A stretch of 60,406 nt of DNA, taken from contig CABQHM010000014.1 of the NCBI GenBank assembly GCA_902464015.1, forward strand, positions 1 through 60,406, in the 5' to 3' direction. Shown piece after piece: positions 25,041 to 33,356 of this stretch. The stretch is from an uncultured Coriobacteriales bacterium. Lineage in GTDB: Bacteria; Actinomycetota; Coriobacteriia; Coriobacteriales; UMGS124. The position numbers were made by a program, and so were the translations under genes. Below the pieces are notes generated by a model, which was not told the DNA's origin, ran no database searches, and saw nothing but the letters and a program-made list of their open reading frames with translations. Every line of letters begins with the position of its first letter. Position 1 is the first letter of the stretch.

Positions 25041-26915
25041 ATGACCGCATCAGTGACTCGCCGTAATTTCGTGAAAGACGCCGGTCTTGCCGCCTTTGGT
25101 GTCACCGCTTTTTCTGCTATCGCAGGCCCGGCGCTGGCCGATCAGGCGGCCCCCGCACCCGCCGAGGGCGACGCCCCTGCCGACGGTGCGGCTCCTGAGG
25201 GTGAGGGTGCCCCTGCCGGTGGTGGCATGCCTCCCATGGGCGGCGGCTCCAAGGACGACCCCGAGTGGCGCACCGCGCCTGAGGCTCCCGCGGCTGACGA
25301 GGTCGTGGAGACCTACGACTGTGACGTGCTCGTCATCGGCCTGGGCCATGCCGGCTGCACCGCCCTTCGCGCTGCGGCTGAGGCCGGCGTCAGCGTCGCG
25401 GCCTTCGAGGACCAGGACGAAGACTCCATGAGCTTCTTGGCCGGCGGCCAGGTGGGACACATCAATTCGAAGTTCCTGGGCGATGCCGGCGTTCCTCAGG
25501 TCGACACCGTCGAGTTCCTCAATGATTGGCAGGTGCGCTCCAACAACCGCTCCAACCCGGGCCTGGTGCGCAACTACGCCACGCATTGCGGCGAGTGCTT
25601 CGACTGGCTCATTGACTGCCTGTCCGATGAGGACAAGGCGGGCCTGACCATTCGCCAGTGGCCCACCGACGGCGACACCGCCACGTGCTACTCGGGCGTG
25701 AAGTGCTGGATTGGCACGGCCAACCTGGGCAGATGCCAGTCCACGGTGCTGCAGAACTGCATCGACGTCGCCGTCGCTGCGGGCGGCAAGGTGTATTACG
25801 GTACGAGCGGTTACAGCCTCATTCAGGACGCTGATGGCAATGTCACGGGCGCCTATGGCAAGCGCGAGGACGGCTACGTGCAGGTGAACGCCGCCAAGGG
25901 CGTCATCCTGGCCACAGGCGACTTCTCCACGAACGCCTCCATGTGCAAGGACCTGCTCAACGAGATCCAGTACTTGCTGCCCGCCGACGGCGCGGTGTCG
26001 GCCATGGGCGCGGGCCGCGATGGTCAGGGCATCAAGATGGGTTACTGGGCCGGCGGCCGTCTCGACCCGTGCATGTCCGCGATGGATGGTGCCTACTGGT
26101 ATCCGTGCGACTCTCCTATGGACCCCATCGGTGCCACGGCTGCCTTGTGGATCAACGCCGACGGTAAGCGTTACTCCAACGAGGGTTTCGGCTCTACCGA
26201 GCTCATGGCCATGCCCGGTGCCTACCAGCCCGCGGGCATCATCTCCACGGTCTTCGACAACGACATTGAGAGCCTCCTGAAGGCGCAGCCCCTGGGCCAT
26301 ATGAGCTACGACTACGCCAACCAGGGCTTTGACTCGCTGCATGAGGCCATGGATGCCGCTTACGAGGCGCACAAGAACGGTGAGTTCGCAAGCGGCGACG
26401 CGGCCGACGCGGCTGGTGAGGGCGCAGCTGGCGGTGGCGACAAGGCGATGATGGCCGGCGCCACCCTCTATGCTGCCGACGACTTCGAGACGCTTGGCGG
26501 CTATCTGGGATATACCGGTGAGGCGCTCGACAATTTCGTTGCCTCTATTGAGCGCTACAACGAGCTGTGCGAGAAGGGGTGCGACGAGGACTTCGGCAAG
26601 GACCCCCGTCTCATGCTGGCCCTCAAGAATCCGCCCTACTACGCCTATTGCGGCACGAAGGAAATCGGCGTGGTCATGGTGACGACGTCTGGCCTGGTTG
26701 TTGATGAGAACAGCCGCGTGCTCGGCAATGACTACCGTCCCATCAAGGGTCTCTATGCTGCCGGCAACTGCTCGGGCTGTCGTTTTGGATACAGCTACTT
26801 CACAAGCATCGCAGGCCAGAGCCTTTCGTTTGCCGAGACCCAGGGCATGATGGCTGGCCAGTTTGCCGCCACCGGACAGCTTTCTGAGGGTGAGCACGTA
26901 CACCTGCAGGCCTAG
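25041..26915 (+). CDS. Tat-exported FAD-dependent reductase
   Basis: 624 residues from ATG 25041, which places the Tat motif (TRRNFVKDAGLAAFG) right at the N-terminus. Next come an Ala/Pro/Glu linker, the FAD motif DVLVIGLGHAGCTALRAAAE (about residue 95), the NADGKRYSNEGFGS element, and the closing IKGLYAAGNCSGCRFGYS. A low-complexity insertion (SGDAADAAGEGAAGGGDKA) sits in the capping region. No FMN or heme domain. It ends 163 bp before the FMN riboswitch of the rib operon. Confidence 0.88.
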   Translation: MTASVTRRNFVKDAGLAAFGVTAFSAIAGPALADQAAPAPAEGDAPADGAAPEGEGAPAGGGMPPMGGGSKDDPEWRTAPEAPAADEVVETYDCDVLVIGLGHAGCTALRAAAEAGVSVAAFEDQDEDSMSFLAGGQVGHINSKFLGDAGVPQVDTVEFLNDWQVRSNNRSNPGLVRNYATHCGECFDWLIDCLSDEDKAGLTIRQWPTDGDTATCYSGVKCWIGTANLGRCQSTVLQNCIDVAVAAGGKVYYGTSGYSLIQDADGNVTGAYGKREDGYVQVNAAKGVILATGDFSTNASMCKDLLNEIQYLLPADGAVSAMGAGRDGQGIKMGYWAGGRLDPCMSAMDGAYWYPCDSPMDPIGATAALWINADGKRYSNEGFGSTELMAMPGAYQPAGIISTVFDNDIESLLKAQPLGHMSYDYANQGFDSLHEAMDAAYEAHKNGEFASGDAADAAGEGAAGGGDKAMMAGATLYAADDFETLGGYLGYTGEALDNFVASIERYNELCEKGCDEDFGKDPRLMLALKNPPYYAYCGTKEIGVVMVTTSGLVVDENSRVLGNDYRPIKGLYAAGNCSGCRFGYSYFTSIAGQSLSFAETQGMMAGQFAATGQLSEGEHVHLQA

Positions 26916-27026
26916 CGACCTGACTTGAGGAGCGGGCTCTAGAGTCGCAGCCCAGGATTCAAGGGATAAATTTTGACCCTCCTACCAGGTAAAACTTTTC
27001 TGTAGGAAACTTTTTCTAGATTTTGC

Positions 27027-27056
27027 TTGCGTTTTGTGGGGCGGTGGGGTTAGGAT
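27027..27056 (+). promoter_or_regulatory. Predicted promoter of the rib operon
   Basis: TTGCGT (27027-27032) and TAGGAT (27051-27056) are 18 bases apart, and the -10 ends 22 bases before the riboswitch. The space 26916-27026 is AT-richer, with a direct repeat AAACTTTTCT/AAACTTTTTCT and no gene. Confidence 0.45.
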
Positions 27057-27077
27057 ACGCCGCAACATAGTCATCTG

Positions 27078-27208
27078 TTCAGGGCGAGGTGCAATTCCTC
27101 ACTGGCGGTGATCGGGAGGCAACTCCCGGAGCCCGCGAGCCCCAATAGGGGCAGGATCTGGTGCGAACCCAGGGCCAACGGTTACAGTCCGGATGGAAGA
27201 GCAGCGAA
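27078..27208 (+). ncRNA. FMN riboswitch (RFN element)
   Basis: The leader contains the conserved RFN blocks in order: TTCAGGGCGAGGTGCAATTC, CACTGGCGGTGA, AGCCCGCGAGC, GGATCTGGTGCGAA, CCAACGGTTACAGTCCGGAT and GAAGAGCAG. This is the FMN-sensing aptamer, placed before ribD. The terminator at 27278 is the likely expression platform. Confidence 0.96.
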
Positions 27209-27277
27209 TGACGTTTTTTGGTTGCGGGAGGCGCGCAGGCGTCCCCCGTCCTTAGACGCATTCCAAGAATCCATGAA

Positions 27278-27308
27278 GCCCGTCGGCAGGTGGCCGGCGG
27301 GCTTTTTT
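27278..27308 (+). terminator. Riboswitch-controlled transcription terminator
   Basis: GCCCGTCGGC (27278-27287) pairs with GCCGGCGGGC (27293-27302), followed by six Ts. It lies between the FMN aptamer and ribD, so FMN binding should favour termination. Confidence 0.85.
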
Positions 27309-27361
27309 CATGCCCTGAGAGGCTCGCCGACCTTCTGCCGCTACGGGAGGAAAGGTTTGTG

Positions 27362-28636
27362 ATGGCAGGGACGGTAGGTACGCAGCTCGAAGGGGTGGGC
27401 CAGGGGGAGGCCCTCGATGCTGCGTTTATGCGCAGGGCGCTGGAGCTTGCGGCGCACGGCGCGGGACGCACCAACCCCAACCCGCTGGTGGGCGCGGTCA
27501 TCGTGCGCGACGGGCGCGTGATCGGCGAGGGTTGGCACGCGTGCTATGGGCAGGAGCATGCCGAGCGTCGCGCACTGGCTGACTGCGCGGCTCGCGGCGA
27601 GGACCCCCGCGGCGCAACGGTGTACGTGACGCTCGAGCCATGCGCCCATCACGGCAAGCAGCCCCCGTGCGCCGACGCGCTTGTCGAGGCTGGCGTGGCG
27701 CGCGTGGTCGTGGGCTCGCGTGATCCCAACCCGCTTGTGGCCGGCAAGGGCAACGCCCGACTGCGCGAGGCGGGCATCGAGGTGACGGTTGATGTCCTGC
27801 GCGATGAGTGCGACGCTATCAACCAGGTGTTTTTCCGTTACATCATGTCCCATAAGCCCTATGTGGCGGCCAAGTGGGCCATGACGGCCGACGGCCATAT
27901 CGCCTGTGCCTCGGGCGATGCGCGCTGGGTCACGGGCTCCGCTGCTCGCGAGGATGGCCATGCTCTGCGCAACCGCCTGGCCGCCATCATGGTGGGCGCG
28001 GGCACGGTCGCGGCCGACGACCCCCTGCTGACCTGCCGCCTGCCGGGCGGGCGCAACCCCCTGCGCGTGGTGTGCGACACGCATCTGGCGCTGGCCGAGG
28101 ACTGTGCTCTCGTACGCAGTGCCGCGGCTGGGGAGGCACCTCTGCTCGTGGCGTGCGGCGAGGTGCGGGGCGAGAATGCCGAGAAGGCCGCCCGCCTGCG
28201 TGCACGCGGTGTCGAGGTGCTCGAGCTTGGCCTCGACGCGGCGGGGCACGTCGACCTTGCGGCGGTTCTGGAGGCCTTGGGTGCGCGCGGTGTCGACTCG
28301 GTGCTGCTTGAGGGCGGTGCCCGCCTGCATGGCAGTGCTTTTGCTGCCGGGCTGGTCGATGAGGTTGTTGCCTACGTCGCCCCCAAGCTTCTGGGCGACC
28401 CCGCAGCCCCTGGCCCGGTGGCTGGCCTTACCCCTGCGGTGATGGGCGAAGCCGTGCGTTTTGGCGCCCCGCACGTTGATGTCCTCGGTGATGACGTGCG
28501 CCTTTGCTGGCGAGTGGGCCATACGGTCGCCGACGCTGCAGCCGCGCTTCCCTGCGTTGCCTGCGGACCGCTCTATCCCGGCGGGGCCACCACGGCGCAG
28601 CACATGTCCGAGTCGCTTTTGAAAGTGGGTGAGTAG
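27362..28636 (+). CDS. ribD: Bifunctional riboflavin deaminase/reductase
   Basis: 424 residues from ATG 27362 with AGGAAAGG upstream. The N-terminal deaminase domain has the zinc motifs HAE (residues 66-68) and PCAHHGKQPPC (Cys 94 and 103). The reductase domain follows (MTADGHIACASGDARWVTGS, LLEGGARLHGSAF). Together they deaminate and reduce the pyrimidine intermediate of riboflavin synthesis. A C-terminal extension of about 40 residues with two Cys follows the reductase core. The stop almost touches the ribE start, so the two are co-translated. Confidence 0.95.
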   Translation: MAGTVGTQLEGVGQGEALDAAFMRRALELAAHGAGRTNPNPLVGAVIVRDGRVIGEGWHACYGQEHAERRALADCAARGEDPRGATVYVTLEPCAHHGKQPPCADALVEAGVARVVVGSRDPNPLVAGKGNARLREAGIEVTVDVLRDECDAINQVFFRYIMSHKPYVAAKWAMTADGHIACASGDARWVTGSAAREDGHALRNRLAAIMVGAGTVAADDPLLTCRLPGGRNPLRVVCDTHLALAEDCALVRSAAAGEAPLLVACGEVRGENAEKAARLRARGVEVLELGLDAAGHVDLAAVLEALGARGVDSVLLEGGARLHGSAFAAGLVDEVVAYVAPKLLGDPAAPGPVAGLTPAVMGEAVRFGAPHVDVLGDDVRLCWRVGHTVADAAAALPCVACGPLYPGGATTAQHMSESLLKVGE

Positions 28637-28637
28637 C

Positions 28638-29342
28638 GTGTTTACAGGCATTGTCGAGGAAGTCGGTACCGTCGTTTCCATTCCACCCGCTGGCCGCGCC
28701 GGCAGCTTGACGATTGAGGCGAGCAAGGTTCTGCAGGACGTTGCCCTGGGCGACTCCATCGCCGTGAACGGCGTGTGCCTCACTGTGACGTCGTTTGGCA
28801 AGGGGCGTTTCTCTGCAGACGTGATGCCCGAGACGCTCTCCCGCTCCAGCCTGGGGCATCTGCGCCCCGGCGGCCACGTCAACCTCGAGCGCGCCATGGC
28901 GGCAGGCGGCAGGTTCGGCGGTCACATCGTGAGCGGCCATATTGACGGCACCGGTCGCGTCGCCTCACGCGTCGAGGACCAAAACGCCGTGCGCGTGCGC
29001 ATCTCCTGCGCCCCTTCCATCGTCGCTCTCATCGTCGAGAAGGGCTCCATCGCCATCGACGGTATCAGCCTTACGGTGTCGGGCCTGTTCGATGACGGCT
29101 TCGAGGTCTCGGTCATCCCGCACACGGGCGGCCAAACCACGCTGCTCACCAAGCGTCCCGGCGATGTCGTCAACCTTGAGAACGACGTGGTGGGCAAGTA
29201 TGTGCAGCGTTTGCTTGGCGTTGCCTTGGGGCACGGCGACCCCTCGACGGGACAAGGGGCTCCCAGGGCGCCTGTCGAGCGATTATCCGCTGCCCCGCCC
29301 GGAGGCATCACGCTCGACTACTTGGCGGCACACGGCTTTTAG
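28638..29342 (+). CDS. ribE: Riboflavin synthase, alpha chain
   Basis: 234 residues from GTG 28638, giving the canonical start V/M-FTGIVEEVGTV; GTG 28629 would overlap ribD. Two tandem lumazine-binding barrels are visible: first GDSIAVNGVCLTVT, second KGSIAIDGISLTVSGL. A non-conserved C-terminal tail of about 40 residues follows KYVQRLL. It dismutates 6,7-dimethyl-8-ribityllumazine to riboflavin. Second gene of the rib operon. Confidence 0.95.
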   Translation: MFTGIVEEVGTVVSIPPAGRAGSLTIEASKVLQDVALGDSIAVNGVCLTVTSFGKGRFSADVMPETLSRSSLGHLRPGGHVNLERAMAAGGRFGGHIVSGHIDGTGRVASRVEDQNAVRVRISCAPSIVALIVEKGSIAIDGISLTVSGLFDDGFEVSVIPHTGGQTTLLTKRPGDVVNLENDVVGKYVQRLLGVALGHGDPSTGQGAPRAPVERLSAAPPGGITLDYLAAHGF

Positions 29343-29461
29343 CAGCTGATTTCGCGCTATCCGCTCAAACGAATATCCATTCCCGAACGCGGCAATCCTG
29401 CCGTGCTGGCACTACCCATATCTTTTTCGCTTATTTGACCCTTTAAGAAAGGACAAGGACC

Positions 29462-30679
29462 ATGGCAGACATCGAAATGAACACCATTGAAGAGGCAATC
29501 GCCGAGCTCCAGATGGGCCACTGCATCATGGTGGTCGACGACCCCGACCGCGAGAACGAGGGCGACCTCATCTGCGCCGCGCAGTACGCCACGCAGGCCA
29601 ACGTCAACCTCATGGCGAGCCAGGCCAAGGGCCTCATCTGCATGCCGATGAGCGCCGAGATTGCCGCCCGCCTGCAGCTTGACCCCATGGTGACCAACAA
29701 CACCGACAACCACGAGACCGCCTTCACCGTGTCGATCGACCACGTGGACACCACCACGGGCATCAGTGCCGCCGAGCGTGGTTACACTGCCCGCAAGGTT
29801 GTGGAGGAAGGCTCGCGTCCCGAGGATTTCCGCAGGCCCGGCCACATGTTCCCGCTCATTGCTCGTCCCGGCGGCGTGCTTCAGCGCAATGGCCACACTG
29901 AGGCCACCGTCGACCTGCTGCGTCATGCCGGTATGAAGCAGTGCGGCCTGTGCTGTGAGATCATGCGCGAGGACGGCACGATGATGCGCACCACCGAGCT
30001 GGCTGGTCTTGCCAAGAAGCTCGGCGTCGTCTTCGTGAGCATCAAGCAGCTCCAGGACTACTGTCGCGTGCATGACAACCACATGCGCGAGGAGGCCGTG
30101 GCCAAGCTCCCCACCGACTACGGCGAGTTCACCATTCACGGCTTCGTGAACGACATCACGGGCGAGGAGCACGTCGCTCTCGTGAAGGGCGAGATCGGTG
30201 ACGGCCGCAACGTGCTCGTGCGCGTGCATTCCGAGTGCCTCACCGGCGACGTCTTCGGTTCCAGGCGTTGCGACTGTGGCGACCAGCTGCACCGTGCCAT
30301 GGCGCAGATTGAGAAGGAAGGTCGCGGCGTCATCCTCTACATGCGCCAGGAAGGTCGCGGCATCGGCCTCATCAACAAGCTCAAGGCTTATCGCCTGCAG
30401 GAGGAGGGCATGGACACCGTTGAGGCCAACGAGGCCCTCGGATTCGCCCCTGACCTGCGCGAATACTGGAGCGGTGCGCAGATTCTGCGCAGCCTGGGCT
30501 GCAAGAGCATCCGCCTGCTCACCAACAACCCCTCCAAGATCTACGGCTTGGGCGACTTTGGCCTGGAGATTGTTGAGCGCGTGCCGATCGAGATCCACGC
30601 CCACGAGTGCGACCGCCATTACCTCGAGGTGAAGGCGAGCAAGATGGGCCACATCTTTGAGACGGCACTGTCGGCGTAG
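29462..30679 (+). CDS. ribBA: Bifunctional DHBP synthase/GTP cyclohydrolase II
   Basis: 405 residues. The RibB half has the acidic metal-binding loop DDPDRENEGDLI and HTEATVDL. The RibA half has the zinc cysteines in SECLTGDVFGSRRCDCGDQL and the catalytic RQEGRGIGLINKL. Together they supply both substrates for the lumazine step. A 119-bp gap separates it from ribE, and AAGGAC precedes the start. Third gene of the operon. Confidence 0.96.
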   Translation: MADIEMNTIEEAIAELQMGHCIMVVDDPDRENEGDLICAAQYATQANVNLMASQAKGLICMPMSAEIAARLQLDPMVTNNTDNHETAFTVSIDHVDTTTGISAAERGYTARKVVEEGSRPEDFRRPGHMFPLIARPGGVLQRNGHTEATVDLLRHAGMKQCGLCCEIMREDGTMMRTTELAGLAKKLGVVFVSIKQLQDYCRVHDNHMREEAVAKLPTDYGEFTIHGFVNDITGEEHVALVKGEIGDGRNVLVRVHSECLTGDVFGSRRCDCGDQLHRAMAQIEKEGRGVILYMRQEGRGIGLINKLKAYRLQEEGMDTVEANEALGFAPDLREYWSGAQILRSLGCKSIRLLTNNPSKIYGLGDFGLEIVERVPIEIHAHECDRHYLEVKASKMGHIFETALSA

Positions 30680-30690
30680 CGGCGAGGAAC

Positions 30691-31012
30691 GGCCCCAGGC
30701 TTTGTCCCGTGCTCAAACAGTCCTCGCTGGCAGCGGCCAAGGGCCGTTGCCAGCTGCGGAACTGCGCCGGGACAAAGCCTGGGGCCCGCACGCCAACTCG
30801 GCGACTGTGCGGGGCGTCTGTGGGGGCGTAAGGGGCCGTTGCCTGCTGCGGAACTCGCGCTGAACAAAGACCCCTGCCCACGCGCGCTGAACTGCCGATT
30901 GCGCAGGGGCGTCCGGGGGCGCGTAAAGGGCCACAACCGGCTGCGGAACTGCGCCGGGACAAAGCCCGGGGCCCACGCGCGCTGAACTGCCGATCGCGCG
31001 GGGGCGTCTACT
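30691..31012. repeat. Structured intergenic repeats between ribBA and ribH
   Basis: Two things are superimposed. First, GGCCCCAGGCTTTGTCCCG (30691-30709) is perfectly inverted at 30768-30786, enclosing a second hairpin (CTGGCAGCGGCC with GGCCGTTGCCAG). Second, three imperfect direct copies of about 90 bp run from 30739, 30830 and 30925, each holding CTGCGGAACT, GACAAAG and a GGGGCGTC end. No gene is supported here. It may attenuate, process or separately terminate the ribBA-ribH transcript. Confidence 0.8.
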
Positions 31013-31061
31013 GGAACACGCATTTAAATTGGATTGCTTGATATCGAGAAAAGGAGTCATC

Positions 31062-31529
31062 ATGGCGGTTAAGGTTATTGAGGGTAACGTTGTTAACGAG
31101 GGCATCAAGGTTGGCATTGTGGCGAGCAGGTTCAACGAGTTCATCGTGAACAAGCTGCTCTCTGGTGCGCTTGACGGTCTGCATCGTCACGGGGTGCCGG
31201 ATGAGGACGTGAACGTGGCATGGGTGCCCGGCGCGTTCGAAATTCCGCTGGTGGCGCAGAAGATGGCCGAGAGCGGCAAGTACGACGCCGTCATCGCGCT
31301 GGGCTGCGTCATTCGCGGCGCTACCTCGCACTATGAGCTCGTGTGTAACGAAGTGGCCAAGGGTGTGGCGCAGACGTCGCTCAAGTCCGGCGTGCCCGTG
31401 ATGTTCGGTGTCATCACTACCGAGAACCTCGAGCAGGCCATCGACCGTGCCGGCGCCAAGGTGGGCAACAAGGGCTACGAGTGCGCAACAGGCGCCATTG
31501 AGCTCGTCAACCTGCTGAGGCAGATCTAA
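31062..31529 (+). CDS. ribH: 6,7-dimethyl-8-ribityllumazine synthase
   Basis: 155 residues from ATG 31062 with AAAGGAG upstream. Family motifs are clear: ASRFNEFIVNKLLSGA, WVPGAFEIPLVAQKM, LGCVIRGATSHYELVCNEVA and FGVITTENLEQAIDRAG. It condenses the pyrimidine and DHBP to lumazine and usually forms icosahedral shells. Last gene of the rib operon, ending at a strong terminator. Confidence 0.96.
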   Translation: MAVKVIEGNVVNEGIKVGIVASRFNEFIVNKLLSGALDGLHRHGVPDEDVNVAWVPGAFEIPLVAQKMAESGKYDAVIALGCVIRGATSHYELVCNEVAKGVAQTSLKSGVPVMFGVITTENLEQAIDRAGAKVGNKGYECATGAIELVNLLRQI

Positions 31530-31605
31530 CAACTGCCGTTCGGGTGTGGACGCGGTTGTGCCGTCCATTCCGGTCACGACGTATATCCCATAGATGTTTG
31601 GTCTT

Positions 31606-31644
31606 ACCCAGGCGTGGGCGCGATGCCGTCCACGCCTGGGTTTT
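31606..31644 (+). terminator. Rho-independent terminator of the rib operon
   Basis: ACCCAGGCGTGG (31606-31617) pairs perfectly with CCACGCCTGGGT (31630-31641), followed by TTTT. Confidence 0.9.
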
Positions 31645-31792
31645 AACCGCTTTGCCTGGCGACCTGGCGTATACGGTGGTTGTCCTGTGCACTTCGTCAG
31701 CTTGTGCGCAGTCTCGTGTACCATCCCAACATATATATTAGATGCGCCTGGGCCGTGTGCCCGGGCAAGGGGAAAGATACGGGAGCGATAGA

Positions 31793-33052
31793 ATGGACGC
31801 GCAGGTGCAGGCGGGGCAGTCTCGGCAGATGGGCTACCAGGTGGCCCCGGGTTACGAGCTTTCGCTGGTTGAGCGCATTTTTTGCGAGCTGGTTGAGATT
31901 GACTCGCCCTCGTTTCACGAGCACGAGATGGCGGCCGAAGTGCGTAGGCGCCTTGAGGGCCTGGGCTTCAATGTCGTGGAGGACGCCACGAGCGGCAAGA
32001 ACGACGGCATGGTGACCTCGATCACCTCCACCCGCCGCTTCGGCCGCCTTATGGACAACGCTTCTGATCTGGTGCGCCTCGTGCACACGGGCAGCGACTG
32101 CGGCAACCTTTTCGCGACGCTCCCCGGCGTGGGCGAGCCGGTTCTGTTCATCACGCACATGGATACGGTGCAGCCCGCTTTCTCCAAGCACGCTAAAGTC
32201 CATGCCAACGGCATGATTACGAGCCTGGGTGACACGGTCCTGGGTGCCGACGACCTCGCTGGCATCGCCTGCGTCATGGCGGCCGTCGACCACCTGCAGC
32301 AGGCCGGCATTCCACACCGCCCCGTCGAGCTCGCCTGCATGGTGGCTGAGGAAGTGGGCAACGTCGGCGCTCGCGCGTTTGATTTCTCGCAGTCCAAGGC
32401 CCCCGTCGCGTTCACGCTCGACTATTCGGCCGACCCCAACGAGTATGCCTACCAGGCCCCCACGATTCTCTACCTCACCATCGAGGTCATCGGCCGCTCC
32501 GCCCACGCCGGCTTTTATCCCGAGCGCGGCGTCAATGCCATCAAGATTGCCGCCCATGCCATTGACCAGGTGCAATGCGGTCGCATCGGCGATGACACCA
32601 CGTGCAACATGGGCATTATCTCCGGCGGCCGCGGCACGAACATCGTGCCGAGCGACGTGGTTATTCGTGGCGAGGTCCGCAGCTACGACCATGCCAAGGC
32701 GGTCCATCAGACCCAGGTTGTGCGCGACATCTTTGAGCGCGCGGCGCAGGAGCTGGGTGGTGAGGTGACCATACAGGTGAGCGAGGCATGCCACGCCTAC
32801 TGCATGGGCAAAGATTCCGCTCCCGTGCGCCTGTTCGAGCGTGCTTGCGAGAGCCTGGGCATGGCGGCTGTGGGCAAGCCCACGTTCGGCGGCAGCGACA
32901 ACAACGTCTCGGTTGCCTACGGCATTCCCGGCATCGTCATTGCCAACGGTATGCGCGACGCCCACTCCACCAACGAGCACGTTCTGCCCGGCGACCTTGC
33001 CAAGGTTCAGGCCATCGTGGAGAAGCTCCTCACACTCGACGTGGAGGGGTAG
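31793..33052 (+). CDS. M20-family metallopeptidase (tripeptidase T-like)
   Basis: 419 residues from ATG 31793 (GGGAG seven bases upstream); an in-frame ATG at 31742 lacks a ribosome site. Zinc-ligand motifs in order: THMDTVQP (H122, D124), GADDLAG (D near 154), EEVGNVGA (catalytic Glu near 189), and DAHSTNEHV near the C-terminus. A dimerisation lid with SAHAGFYPERGVNA lies between. Such enzymes cleave amino acids from short peptides in the cytoplasm. It stands alone between two terminators. Confidence 0.88.
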   Translation: MDAQVQAGQSRQMGYQVAPGYELSLVERIFCELVEIDSPSFHEHEMAAEVRRRLEGLGFNVVEDATSGKNDGMVTSITSTRRFGRLMDNASDLVRLVHTGSDCGNLFATLPGVGEPVLFITHMDTVQPAFSKHAKVHANGMITSLGDTVLGADDLAGIACVMAAVDHLQQAGIPHRPVELACMVAEEVGNVGARAFDFSQSKAPVAFTLDYSADPNEYAYQAPTILYLTIEVIGRSAHAGFYPERGVNAIKIAAHAIDQVQCGRIGDDTTCNMGIISGGRGTNIVPSDVVIRGEVRSYDHAKAVHQTQVVRDIFERAAQELGGEVTIQVSEACHAYCMGKDSAPVRLFERACESLGMAAVGKPTFGGSDNNVSVAYGIPGIVIANGMRDAHSTNEHVLPGDLAKVQAIVEKLLTLDVEG

Positions 33053-33280
33053 GGGAGGCAAGGGTTCGCGCTGGTACGCGCCTTGATTTGGGCATGGGAA
33101 AAGGCTCGGTTGCCTCGGTGCGGCGTGTTCATGCTGGTGCATGAATCGGTTCGCTGTTAGACGTAGGCCAAAGGTTTTCTCGCGGGGTCGCGCTGGCATG
33201 GGGCCTAGCTTGTCGCCTGGCGGCCGCCGGGGCTTGTGGCGGTGTGTCGCCCGCCCCTGGTCTCTTGAGTTTTTACAACA

Positions 33281-33320
33281 AGCGCGGGCGGGACGTAATC
33301 GAATACGTCCCGCCCGCGCT
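33281..33320. terminator. Bidirectional hairpin between converging genes
   Basis: AGCGCGGGCGGGACGTA (33281-33297) pairs perfectly over 17 bp with 33304-33320, loop six bases. It separates the peptidase gene from the converging flavoprotein gene. T-rich flanks are short on both sides. Confidence 0.8.
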
Positions 33321-33356
33321 ATTTGTTTGACGCTGCTTGCTGGTGCTTCTCGTCCC

